NCBI GenBank assembly: GCA_003116995.1
Contig: BDSL01000002.1
Location: 744,001 to 808,000 of the forward strand
Length of the DNA stretch: 64,000 bases
Reading direction: 5' to 3'
DNA from: Yamagishiella unicocca
Lineage: Eukaryota > Chlorophyta > Chlorophyceae > Chlamydomonadales > Volvocaceae
Part shown: in pieces, positions 1 to 9,500 of the stretch
How the letters are laid out: each line of letters begins with the position of its first letter
How positions within the stretch are numbered: the first letter of the stretch is position 1
Position numbers and translations under genes: made by a program
Notes under the pieces: generated by a model
Database searches by the model: none
Told to the model about the DNA's origin: nothing
What the model saw: the letters and a program-made list of their open reading frames with translations, nothing else

Positions 1-2
1 GG

Positions 3-1787
3 GGAGGCCGGCGAAAGGTCGCCGCATCTCGGCGGCCGCGGCCGGCGGCGGAGGCGCAGCAAGATCACCAGCCGCCGCCGCCGCCGCTGGCGGCGACGGC
101 GGCGGACGCAGCGACGCCTTACACCACGTCGTCGCAGCCGGGGCCGCCTGACGCGGAAGCGCTCGGCCAAGTGGCGCAGTCGATATGGGCGGAGGCGTGC
201 AGGTCTTGCCGGGTGGTGGCGGGTGACGCGGCGGTGGCCCGCGCCGCACAGGAGGCCCTGCAGGTCGCCGCCGCCACCGCTGCCGCCGCCGCTACCGTCG
301 CCGCCACCACCGCAGCCGCCACCGCAGCCACCGCAGCCACCGCAGCCACCGCAGCCACCGCAGCCGCCACCGCCGCCGCCACCACCACCGCCGCCACCGC
401 CACCGCCACCATCGCCGCCGCCGCCGCCGCCGCCGCGGGGCCTGGGGTTACATGGACGCCTGGTAGCGCAGGCTGCGACCAGGCCGCGGGCAACTCTCAT
501 CCTTCGGTGGAGCCATCGGGCGGTGCAGAGTCCGGTAGTGCAGGGCCCCGAGGGAACGAGGCCGCCTGCGGAGCATGCGAGAGCGTGGAGGGGGGCGGTG
601 AGGTCGGCGCAGAGCAGCGAAGTGGGGATCGGGGGCTGCATGCGGAGGGGCAGCGGCAGGAGCAGAGGCAGCGACGGCAGGCGCAAGGGCCGGGGCAAGG
701 GGCGAAGCAGGGGCAGGGTAAGCGCGCCGGAGGGACCCGGTTGGCGGCGGAGGCGGCACTAACCATGGCCTCGGCGGCGCTGGCGGAGGCGGTTTGTGGG
801 CTTGCGGTCGCAGCTACTCGTGCGGGGCGCGGTGGGTCCGTTGCGCTGCGGGAGGCGGCGGAGGTGCTTCTGGCGGAGGCCCGCCGCTGCGCTGCTCTGC
901 TGCCTCCGCTGCCTTCGCTGCCTCTGCTGCCTCCGCTACCGCCACCTGCGGTGAACGACGAAGCAGCGGCACGAACCGAGCCCGCCGCGGCCTCCGTGGC
1001 GGCGGCCGGTCAGGCGCAGCAGCGCGACGGGCGGCGGCAGGAATGCAAACCGGGGCTGGGGCAGGACGATGCCGATGACTCCAGGGAGGCCTCGGCAGCG
1101 GACTTGGAGCCGCAAACCTCAGCCGACCCAGCCGACCCAGCCGACCCCACCTCGCCCCTACACATATTGTTCCTTGTCCAGCAGCAGGACCAGCAGCTGC
1201 AGCAAGACCACCGGCTACGGCGGCAACTGTTGCTGCGGGATGGAGAGGGTCAGGCGTGGGGATCAGGCCAGGGCCAGGGAACGGGTACGACGCTGGGCAG
1301 GCTGCAGGCGCTAACGGCGGCGGAGGACGAGGCTCCGAGTGCCACCCGCGGCAGCGGCAGCGGCGGTGGTGGAGGCAACGGAGGAGGCGACGGCGCTGCC
1401 GGGGCGTCAGCTGGGTTCACAGGTGGCGGCGGCGAGGCGGAGGGGCAGCGGGGGCAGCACCCGGGGCCGCAAGGTCCCGAGGCCGTCATCGCCCTGGGGC
1501 TGCAGCTGGGTGCGCTGGGGGGCCCTGACGGGCTGCCGCACTGTAGCCCTGGCGGACAGCTACAGCCGGCTTGTATGGCGGCGGACGTCGCCACCATCGA
1601 CACCGCCGGCGCCGCTGATGGTGGTGATGGTGGTCCTACTGCCGTCGCTGATGCGCGTGCGCGCTACAGCCGCCCTCGGCTGCTGGAGCTGCGGCGCCGG
1701 ATGATGGCGGAGGCGCCCCACGGCGGCCTGACGGGGCCGCTGGCGGAGAGGCTGTTGGCGCTGCCCATCACCTTGCTGGCTCCGTGA
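3..1787 (+). CDS. 3' part of a low-complexity protein gene (5' end outside window)
   Basis: The frame is open from the left edge to TGA at 1785-1787 (about 594 codons) without an obvious start, so the 5' end lies outside the window. I do not recognise a domain. Seen: an Ala/Thr-rich stretch from a GCC/ACC/GCA repeat (about 270-430), Ala/Gly/Arg-rich segments, an Ala-Asp-Pro triplet repeat near 1125-1150, a Gln-rich patch (1180-1210) and a charged C-terminal end (LLELRRRMMAEAP). Codon third positions are G/C as in the neighbouring genes. A shorter overlapping frame (223-762) would encode a polyproline tract, so in the repeat the choice of frame is not certain. An intron inside this span cannot be excluded. 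TGTAA follows 208 nt after the stop. Confidence 0.5.
   Translation, partial: GGRRKVAASRRPRPAAEAQQDHQPPPPPLAATAADAATPYTTSSQPGPPDAEALGQVAQSIWAEACRSCRVVAGDAAVARAAQEALQVAAATAAAAATVAATTAAATAATAATAATAATAAATAAATTTAATATATIAAAAAAAAGPGVTWTPGSAGCDQAAGNSHPSVEPSGGAESGSAGPRGNEAACGACESVEGGGEVGAEQRSGDRGLHAEGQRQEQRQRRQAQGPGQGAKQGQGKRAGGTRLAAEAALTMASAALAEAVCGLAVAATRAGRGGSVALREAAEVLLAEARRCAALLPPLPSLPLLPPLPPPAVNDEAAARTEPAAASVAAAGQAQQRDGRRQECKPGLGQDDADDSREASAADLEPQTSADPADPADPTSPLHILFLVQQQDQQLQQDHRLRRQLLLRDGEGQAWGSGQGQGTGTTLGRLQALTAAEDEAPSATRGSGSGGGGGNGGGDGAAGASAGFTGGGGEAEGQRGQHPGPQGPEAVIALGLQLGALGGPDGLPHCSPGGQLQPACMAADVATIDTAGAADGGDGGPTAVADARARYSRPRLLELRRRMMAEAPHGGLTGPLAERLLALPITLLAP
301..385 (+). repeat. 9-bp trinucleotide-type minisatellite in coding DNA
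   Basis: Tandem ACCGCAGCC-like units. They read as Ala/Thr in the long frame and as Pro-Pro-Gln in the overlapping +1 frame. The neighbouring (CCG)n/(CCA)n tract continues to about 435. Confidence 0.8.
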
Positions 1788-1806
1788 GCTGCTGGCTCCG
1801 TGAGCT
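1775..1806 (+). repeat. 16-bp tandem duplication spanning the stop codon
   Basis: The unit GCTGGCTCCGTGAGCT occurs at 1775-1790 and again at 1791-1806. The first copy contains the stop codon of the upstream gene (1785-1787). Confidence 0.85.
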
Positions 1807-1994
1807 GCTGGGTCTGCGTGGGCCGCAAGGCGGCCGCACGTTGGCTGCTGGGGCTGATGTCGATTTTGGGGTCCGCACGGAAGGCCATGCAGTCGGTGCG
1901 GATCAGCGGGATGGACTCATGATTGGATCGGACGATGGTGGAAGAGCTGCTCCTCGCATCCAAACGGCCACCCTGCTGCTCGCGCCACAAGCGC

Positions 1995-1999
1995 TGTAA
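1995..1999 (+). terminator. TGTAA poly(A) signal
   Basis: TGTAA, the usual poly(A) signal of Chlamydomonadales, lies 208 nt after the stop of the first gene. Confidence 0.55.
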
Positions 2000-2952
2000 T
2001 GAATGCGTGGCAGTCGCTCGGTATATGGCCTGGCAGGAGACAACCCAATTGTCCCACCGAGCCCGGGGTCAGCGACACGCCTGCACATCTTCCGACTGGG
2101 CATACTAGTTATTCACATACATATGCCACGGAGTAGATCCCGGGCCAAGGCGGTGTCACTAGCACGCTAGCCTGGGAGGTCGTTGCGGCAGGAGACCCGT
2201 CCACACTATGCTAGACCAAAGTACAGTTACGAGCATTTGTACCGGAAGTACCAATTCCATCACGCTCAGCCTTACAGTACGGAAGTGGTCGGAAGGTCGG
2301 CAGGAGTGGTGGCGGGGCGCAGCTGCATCTATGTATCTGCATGCACCACACGCATTGGTAAGCGCACGGCAAGGCGCCCGCAGCAAGTCAACCCGTCCGC
2401 GCGGGGTTCTGCAGCCCTGTCGTGACACAGTACGTGATTGACACAGAGCTGGCACGACCGTTAGCTGCGGCGGCTCGATACAACTCGGTCAGCAGTACGA
2501 CAGGGTGATCATGTACGACAGCCACGGTTGTAAGCCGATCGCCGCTGCTAAACAAGCCGGGGAAAGGGCGTCCCCACCATCCCGAACATTGCCTTTTCAG
2601 TGCGATCAGCTGGCCGATAGTCATGAGTACACACTGAGTTCGACGCGCGCAAATGCCGGCACTGTGTCACGACAACACCTTAAAACGTGGTCGCTGCGTC
2701 CTGCGCGGTGCGAAGCAAGCAAGCTGCCAACTGGGATCTCCCGGTTTCAATGTCGCACGCTGCCGTGCCTGGCACGGCCGTGCCTGGCACGGCCGTGCCT
2801 GGCACTTGATGTGTGGTGGCGGGTGGGCTGGATGCAAAGTAACTGACGTGCAAGACGTCAAAAACCTCGGTGAGGAGCGCAACTCGATGAGGTGCTGGGT
2901 TTCGGCCTACCGAAGATGAGGACGCACACCGCATGCTCCCCCACGGAACCAC
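2000..2952. other. Intergenic, no gene recognised
   Basis: Only short unsupported reading frames. The one visible structure is a 15-bp repeat (2.7 copies) at 2765-2804. Confidence 0.6.
2765..2804 (+). repeat. 15-bp tandem repeat, 2.7 copies
   Basis: Unit GTGCCTGGCACGGCC at 2765, 2780 and a partial copy at 2795. Each unit contains the palindrome GTGCC/GGCAC and could form a small hairpin. Confidence 0.85.
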
Positions 2953-3498
2953 ATGCTCCCCCCAAACGGTGCAGCCGAGAGACAGATGTCTATAGCACCT
3001 GAACTAGATGGCAGCAGTAGGGTAATTAGACATATCACCAGTAAGATTGCCACCTCGACGGATATCATAAATCTAGCACTGAACCACGTGAGGCCTGACG
3101 GCCGCTCAATAACGCAAAGGGGAGAAGAGGAGTGAGTGCATTATCCGCAACACAAAGCGTTTTCATTCAAACCTGCTCTTCTCGACGTTCCGTTTCTGAT
3201 CCCGAAGTTATTTAACAGCGACCTTGCTGGTGGGGGCCCCAAAACGAACGCTGTGAGCCATGAACAAGTAAAAGCGCTAGTCGCGCAGCTTGTGGCGCAG
3301 GGACTTTTTCCCGCCTGGTTCGCACCGACCCTAGGGCACCGATATGCGAAGGGGGACGCAGTTCACGTACCGCACGCCGGTCGGTCCCTCTCCTTCGCCA
3401 AGAAGGAAGACGCGGCGAGTTACTCCGAGCCGGGGTGCAATTACCGTTTCGCCGCTCTGATGTTATGCGGGCAGACAGGTGGCGCAAGCAGCAGGTGA
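2953..3498 (+). CDS. Possible two-exon orphan gene (hypothetical, weak)
   Basis: From ATG 2953 the frame runs to an in-frame TGA at 3133, and the same frame is then open to TGA 3496-3498. The stop lies inside a consensus donor (GTGAGT at 3132). An acceptor TTTAACAG ends at 3218, and joining 2953-3131 to 3219-3498 keeps the frame, giving 152 residues. No family is recognised. Codon third positions are much richer in A/T than in the other genes here, so this may be recent foreign or mobile DNA, or chance. Nothing else supports expression. Confidence 0.22.
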
Positions 3499-3750
3499 GG
3501 AGAGCTTTAGTTTTTGGGCTTTATCCCTGAATGTTGTTTGGTTTCCCCAAACATAAAAGGGGACCCTACAGTCTGGCCTGGGCGTTCACAGAAGCCGACG
3601 AGGGATTGAAAGGGTGTTGGAATACCCTGGGCCAACACTGCCGGGGTGTGTAATAAAAACCGAACACAAACCCAACCTAAACAAAGTGGTCCATGGTTTT
3701 CCTGCACGCGAAGTCACAGGCCCGTCTGTTACTGCAGGTGTTGCGCAGTG

Positions 3751-3798
3751 TCAATATTCCTGTCAATATTCCTGTCAATATTCCTGTCAATATTCCTG
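3751..3798 (+). repeat. 12-bp tandem repeat, 4 copies
   Basis: Four units of TCAATATTCCTG at 3751, 3763, 3775 and 3787. They run straight into the satellite at 3799, whose units begin with a related TCAATATCCCAT, so the microsatellite probably arose from the satellite edge. Confidence 0.9.
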
Positions 3799-4230
3799 TC
3801 AATATCCCATACGCAAATATTCAGAACAAATTCCCGAGGCCGGCCGGACCAGGTACCCACCCTTGGGAGGATCCCGGGGTGGGCTATGGACCGAATCATC
3901 CAAAATGCATGTCATCATTTCGCTTCGCGCTTTTGACATTGTGTTTCTATTGCTGTCAATATCCCATGTACCAATTTTCAGGAAACGTTTCCGAGGTCGG
4001 CCGGACCAGTTACCACCCTTGGCGGTCCCTGGGGCATGGGACTGCCTGGACCTAATCACCCCAAATGCATGTCATCGTTTCGCTTCACGCTTTTGACATT
4101 GTAATTGTGTACGTATCAGTGTCCCATATACTAATTTTCAGGACAAGTTCTCAAGGTCGGCCGGACCAGGTACCACCCTCAGGAGGGTCCTGGGGTGGGG
4201 GAATGGACTAAAGACTTGGCACTTTTACCA
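3799..4230 (+). repeat. 157-160 bp satellite, about 2.7 diverged copies
   Basis: Units start at 3799, 3956 and 4116 (TCAATATCCCAT or TCAGTGTCCCAT). Shared blocks are CGGCCGGACCAG, ACCACCCTT-like, ATGCATGTCATC and CGCTTTTGACATTGT. The third unit breaks off near 4230. There is no coding potential. It may be a subtelomeric or dispersed satellite, or internal repeats of a transposon. Confidence 0.85.
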
Positions 4231-5014
4231 CTAGCACTAGCATGGTCCTGCGTCTTCCTATATCGCATTAAGCTCTTATGGCATCCCAAGCAGACGGTCC
4301 TGAGATTTGGCCAGGCTGCATTACTTAATTTGACAAAACCCCATCACCAGACAGCCACGCACACTTCCCCAACCACGATCGATTCCTGGTACAACAATCC
4401 TGCAACCCTTTTGTCACCAAGAGACGACGCACGCGCGTCGTTGCCGCGTCCGGCAGCCAGGCGTCCTCTGGAGCGCGAATCCTCGACAAACTCCGCTGGG
4501 CATCAGACCAACCTGAGGTTTGCGAAGTCTCGCGACTAGGGCTCACCAGTTAGGATAGAGACAGCTGCAGCGAGGCTAGTAGCATTTGTCTTGAGTCGGC
4601 AGTGCTCAGGACCTTCCCCACGTGTCTAGGATTGACAACAACGCCGACGAGACCAACACACACGATTCCTGATCGGCTCGGGTTGTTTTGGGGAGCGGGG
4701 TTTCCCGTGCTTCATACTTTCTGGCTATATAGGCGTGTTGATCCCTGCTAGGGGTCCGTGCCTTATGGGATGAGAGGTGGCGGGTTCCGATGTTTGCATC
4801 GTTGCGGCGCGTCACTGGTTCGTCGGGTGATGGGCTGTTAGGTTGGTTGGTGGCCAGTTCCTGATAGGGGAGCCTCTAGTGCAAATTCCCCCTGGGGTGC
4901 TGGCTGCTGCTCTGTATGCCTACGGCCTGTCAAATTGGTGTTCTGGCGGTTTGCCTTTGTTTCGGTGCATGTCGGTATTTGTTTCCTCCGTCTTGTTCAG
5001 TGTCAGGCGCTGCG
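4231..5014. other. Gene-free stretch upstream of the Gag-like relic
   Basis: No gene recognised. If the downstream relic is an LTR retrotransposon, its 5' LTR would lie here. A TATA-like CTATATAG occurs near 4725, but no TG...CA-bounded direct repeat can be shown. Confidence 0.4.
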
Positions 5015-5061
5015 CCCGATGGCTCTACCTTTTAAGGTCTCGAGCCCACTGTAACGATTAC
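5015..5061 (+). repeat. Copy 1 of a dispersed ~45 bp block (possible LTR end)
   Basis: Shares a GATGGCTCTA ... GGTCT ... CCACTGTAAC ... TTAC pattern with 14551-14592 and 55508-55552. This copy ends 11 nt before the Gag-like frame, where a 5' LTR/primer-binding junction would be expected. Confidence 0.5.
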
Positions 5062-5071
5062 AACAACCAAA

Positions 5072-6221
5072 ATGATCCGATGTACCTGGGCCAACGTTAC
5101 GTTTGGCAGCTGGTTCATCTGGCTCATTTGGGACCGGCGAGGCCGGGAACTTTTCACTTGTCCGCAGCGGGGCTGCTGGGACCGGCAAGGCCGGGGACAA
5201 TTCAGGTGTTCGCAGGGGGGCTGCTGGAACCAGCAGGCTGGGAACATCTTGATATCCCGCAGCGGGGCTGCTGGGATCAACGAGGCCAGGAACGCCGCTC
5301 CGTCTTGCGACGCAGCGGCTGGTACTGAGCCCGGTCATCTTGAAGGCGCGGCACCCGAGCAGGAGCTGCTCGTGAGGAATCTACCTTCGCCCTCCACCGT
5401 CGCAGCCGTCCGTCATCTCGCGATGGGGCCGGGAGGCTTCAGCAAGCCGCCAACCTACCAGGGTCCGTGTGGAGAGTTTGACAACTGGAGGGTCCGCTTC
5501 GAGGCCCACAAGGAGGAAGTGCTATGCAATGGCCTCATGTCGGCTCAGCCAGCCGTCCTGGCCATCACCTTCCGTGCCACCGTCCTGAACGTGGGACCAT
5601 CGTCGCCTTTTGGGACCTGGGCGGCGGACACTCACGCAGCGATCCGGGCCACACACGAGCGGGACTTCCATGCGCTGACACCGCTGGGGGGCGGCGCCAC
5701 GCACATACCTGGGCTCTGACTACGTGAAGGCGGACGGCACCATTGTGGCTGACCTATGGGACACCTGGGTCACAGCAGCAAAGGCGAAGTTCGACATCGC
5801 CGACCCTTGGGGAGGGGCCACCCACGAGGAGGGGCCACCCCCTGGTGGCGGTGGGGTGGGGCGGGATGCTACCGGTGTGAACCGCCTGCAGCGAAGCTCC
5901 TACATGCCGCCGCGCCAGGGGCAGCAGCGCCGCCCCCTCTCCACCTGCCCTCTCCGCCGCAACCCAGCACGATCAGCCAGCCTAGCTCGTCCGCCCGTCG
6001 CGGCCCTAACCGCCGCCCGATCGCAGTTCAGTGCAGTGCTCCGCAAGGGGGGTTCCCCTGGCAGCCAACAGTGCGGCGGAAACACGGCACCAACCAGAAC
6101 GGAAACCGCCATTCCAACGACCATTGCCCACCAACGGTCCAGGCGTCCGGCACTGCACCTCAGGGGCACTTCAACCGCTGCCGCCCGCCTTACTACCGCA
6201 TCTCGCCCCCTGGCGAGGTAA
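5072..6221 (+). pseudogene. Degraded retrotransposon Gag-like coding region
   Basis: The ATG frame from 5072 encodes 16-residue repeats (5130-5322) followed by a segment like plant/algal LTR-element Gag: a Pro-Pro-x-(Y/F)-x-Gly start (FSKPPTYQGP), a Trp region (FDNWRVRFEAHKEEV) and a helical region ending near 5690. The frame then breaks at a G-run (about 5684-5692) and the related continuation (TYLGSDYVKADGT...LWDTWVTAAKAKF) lies in another frame to about 5810. A Pro/Arg/Ser-rich region follows to 6221. No zinc knuckle, protease, reverse transcriptase or integrase is visible. I infer a non-autonomous or decayed LTR retrotransposon from the Gag-like architecture, without a database match. Confidence 0.5.
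5130..5322 (+). repeat. 48-bp in-frame tandem repeat, about 4 copies
   Basis: Units begin at 5130, 5178, 5226 and 5273 (GGGACCGGC...GGGCTGCT). In the Gag-like frame they give a 16-residue repeat, WD(R/Q)-rich and ending in Gly-Cys. The last two units are diverged and one is 47 bp. Confidence 0.85.
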
Positions 6222-6561
6222 GATGGTGTGCCGCTAACGACGTCAGCCCAAGGCACAAGCCTTGGAGCGCCATTTGGCGCCGAAACCAGCCTTGCCCTCG
6301 CCCTCACCCCTCCTGCAGGGGCCCCCACAGGACCAGCTGCCTGGGGCTCTGTAAATGTGCTCCTCAACCGCCGTCACGTCTTCCTCCCCCACACCCATGA
6401 GCTCATCAAACGCCGCGCCTGCAGCCGCCCCTCCAGCGCCGCTCCGCTTCCTGTGGAACCGGCCCACGGGTCTACTCTGGCCTCCTTTGTAGAGCCGACC
6501 CACGGGTCTTCTCCCGCCGCCTCCTGTAGAGCCAGGAGCGTCCGTCCGCCCGTTGCGCCGC

Positions 6562-9500
6562 TCAGGCAAGGTCCTGCTCGTGCTCAGGGTCGGTGTCAGG
6601 GGCGTCGTACATCGACACGTGACCGTTGGTGTCGTTGGCGGCCATCCCGCTGCCGTTCTTCCCGTTGTAGGTCTTCTCGAAGTAGCGAGTGAGGTTGCGG
6701 TCATGGGCTAGCGACTGGGAGGGCGACCTGCAACGAGGCATCCGGCGGTAGGAGGCGCGGTTCGGATTGGGGGTGAGTTGGGGTTTCGCCCGACCCCGCC
6801 TCCTTACCCCCTCGAGCCGCCAGGCCTACGGCTCGCCCCCGCTGCTCACTCCGTCCCCGCAACCCGTCCCTCCAACCTGTTCCCTCTCCCGTCGCCCCGT
6901 CCCCCCAGCCCGTCGAAAACCATCTCCGCGGACCCCCCTGGGGGTCTGACTTCCTCACTCCCCCTCCTGCCGTACCTGAAGTAGCTGTACGGCGTGTAGC
7001 GAAGGAAGTTAGAAACCCGCGAGGTGTAGATGTCGGCGTACTTTTCGATTTGGCGGTTGAGCTGCGACTTGTCATTCAGGCCGGCGCGGGAGAGGTAGCC
7101 CCACCTGCGTCGGAGGCCGGTGGGGGGGGTACAGCCGGGGGAGGTGCATCAAGGGCGCTACGGCGCGGGGCAGGGCGACACTCGGCGCGGCATTGGATGC
7201 ACTGTGTTACGGACGGGGGAGGAGGGAGTTGGCGGGCCGGAGGCCGGAGGCGAAGAGGGGAGGGAGGAGAGGGGGGTGGTCGACAGGGACATCGACTACA
7301 AAGAGAAAACACGCGTCTGCCGCTACCGGAACCCCATGCCTAACCACCACCCAAGCACCCGCATACCGCACGTGCCTGCAAACCCATCACCGCCCCACTG
7401 CGCCTGCCCCCACCGCCCAACTGCGCCTGTCCCCACCGCCCCACTGCGCCTGCCCCACCGCCGCACCCAGCCTCCCGCCCCACTGCGCCGCCTCGCTCCC
7501 ACCTCTTGTTGAAGTGCTCCCCATCCCGCTCCAGCGCGGGCCCTATGCGGTCGTCCAGGTGCTCCATCACCATCAGCAGCTGCGCCAGGGTCTCGTTGAT
7601 GCCCTCCTCGTCCTCGAAGCTGGCGTTGGCGGTGTGGCCGTGGACCCACCGCTGAGCAGCGAGTTACGAAGGGGGGGGTTACATAAAAGAACCGGTAACT
7701 CGGCATGGGAAGTGTAGCTGACGAATGGGGGGGTATAAGAGAATCCGCGAATCCACGGCCGACAAACCGAGGGTGGTGAAGGTGACGGTCCAGCGGAGCG
7801 GCGCGCCAAAGAGAAGGAGCGGAGGCGCTGCTGAGGCGTAGTGGTAGGCAACGTTGACTGTCGCCAGGGGGGTTATCGTGAGGGCTCTGCCCGGGCCCCC
7901 CGGTCCCCCCTTTCGAAAGCAAACCATGCCCCTGCTGCCCGCCATTCCATTTCTACCCTCCACACCAGCTTCCCTAAAACCCTACCCCCCCCTCTTTTGC
8001 ACCTCTCGGTCCGCGGGTTTCCGTTTGCTCCCTGCTCGCCGCCTCCCACCCCGCCGCCCCGGCACCTGCCTGCCGGCTGAGCCTCAGCTGGTTGAACACG
8101 TCCCCGATGAGCTCCTTCTTGCTCATCAGCTCCTTGAGCGCGTCCCGGTGCGGCCGCCCCTTCGCCAAGGCGTCAATCTCAAGCTCAAGCTCGCGAATGA
8201 CGAGGGCCGTGCGCCACCTGTACGGCAGGGAACAGCAGACGGGTGAGGCGACCAGCCAGGTGGCTTGGTGGGGTAAGCCGGGTGGCGGCGTGCGTGTGTG
8301 TGGGGGGGGAGGTGTATGTAGGTGGCGGCGAACGGAACATTTCCCCCGAACTGCGTGTTCTGGGTCAGGACGACGGGCTTCCGCCCCACTTCCGGCTTCC
8401 CTTCATACATTATCGCGTGTGTCAGGCACGTGTTTCTATCCGACCCGCCCGCACCGGAAGTTGATCTTGGCCAGCGCCGCGTCCGTGTAGATGTGGTCGC
8501 CCACGTACAGCAGATCGTCGCCCTCGACCCCGAGGGCCTTCTCCACCATTCGAGCGCTAGGGGGGGGCGGCGGGTGTGTGTGTCCCAGCGGGGGCCGGGT
8601 GTGTCCCCGCGGGGGAGGAGGGGGTGTGAGCGGAAACCCGTGGGTTGGCACTGGAAAAAACACCCAGTAGGAGGCGTTTGGTGCACCCGTTATTCTGTCA
8701 GCGGGCGCATCGCCCGTGTGAAGCTCCGCGCAAAACACTTTGCGCTATCGCTCAGACCCACGCCACGCCACAACACGTGTGGAGGCGCATGCTAAGGGAC
8801 TTGGTGTAGGCAACTAAGTCAGAAGGTCGAGTGCCGAACCCGGCTGGGGGTAAAGAATAGTCCGCGGATCCCGGCTGGGGGGAGGGGATCCCGGCCGGGG
8901 GGACGGGGAGGGGGAGGCTGATCCGAGGGCTACAAGGTGGGTTACTGTAAATGCGCACGTTGGCCCTTCGCAGCTCAGCTCAGCTCAGCTCAGCCCTGTG
9001 CACCACACCACGCCACGCAGCCACCCATGGACCCCCTCCCCCTTGCTCTGCTGGCCCCTGGTGCCCCCCCCCGGCATCGCCCTTGGTTTGTCGGCCGTGG
9101 ATTCGCGGATTACCTTTTAGGCCCCCCTGGAGCTCACCTGCCGCCGCAGTAGAGGCCGCCCTTGTTTGCTCCCAGCACGGGCCTCATGAGTCCGTCCGGA
9201 GTGACCACCTCGTACAGCGACATGTTGTAGTTGAAGAAGTCGGGCTTGCGCGCCATGACGATCACCATGTCGAACAGGTCCCGCCAACGCATGCCCGAGG
9301 GCAGGAAGGGATCGTACGCGAATGACATCATCTGTGACCCGGGGCCGTAACGGGGCGGGGCGGGGCGGGGGGGCATCAGCGCTAGGCAGTTGGGGGTATG
9401 AGAAGAGACCCGTTAAGGCAAGGCGGTTGAGCGGTTGGCGAAAGCCCGTGGACTAGGAAAAGCCGAGTTGGAAACCGTTTGGTGCAGACGTTCAGGGAGG

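Noticed and set aside
1250..1603. Minus-strand ORFs opposite the first gene
   Set aside because: Stop-poor complement of GC-rich coding DNA; no domain and poor codon use.
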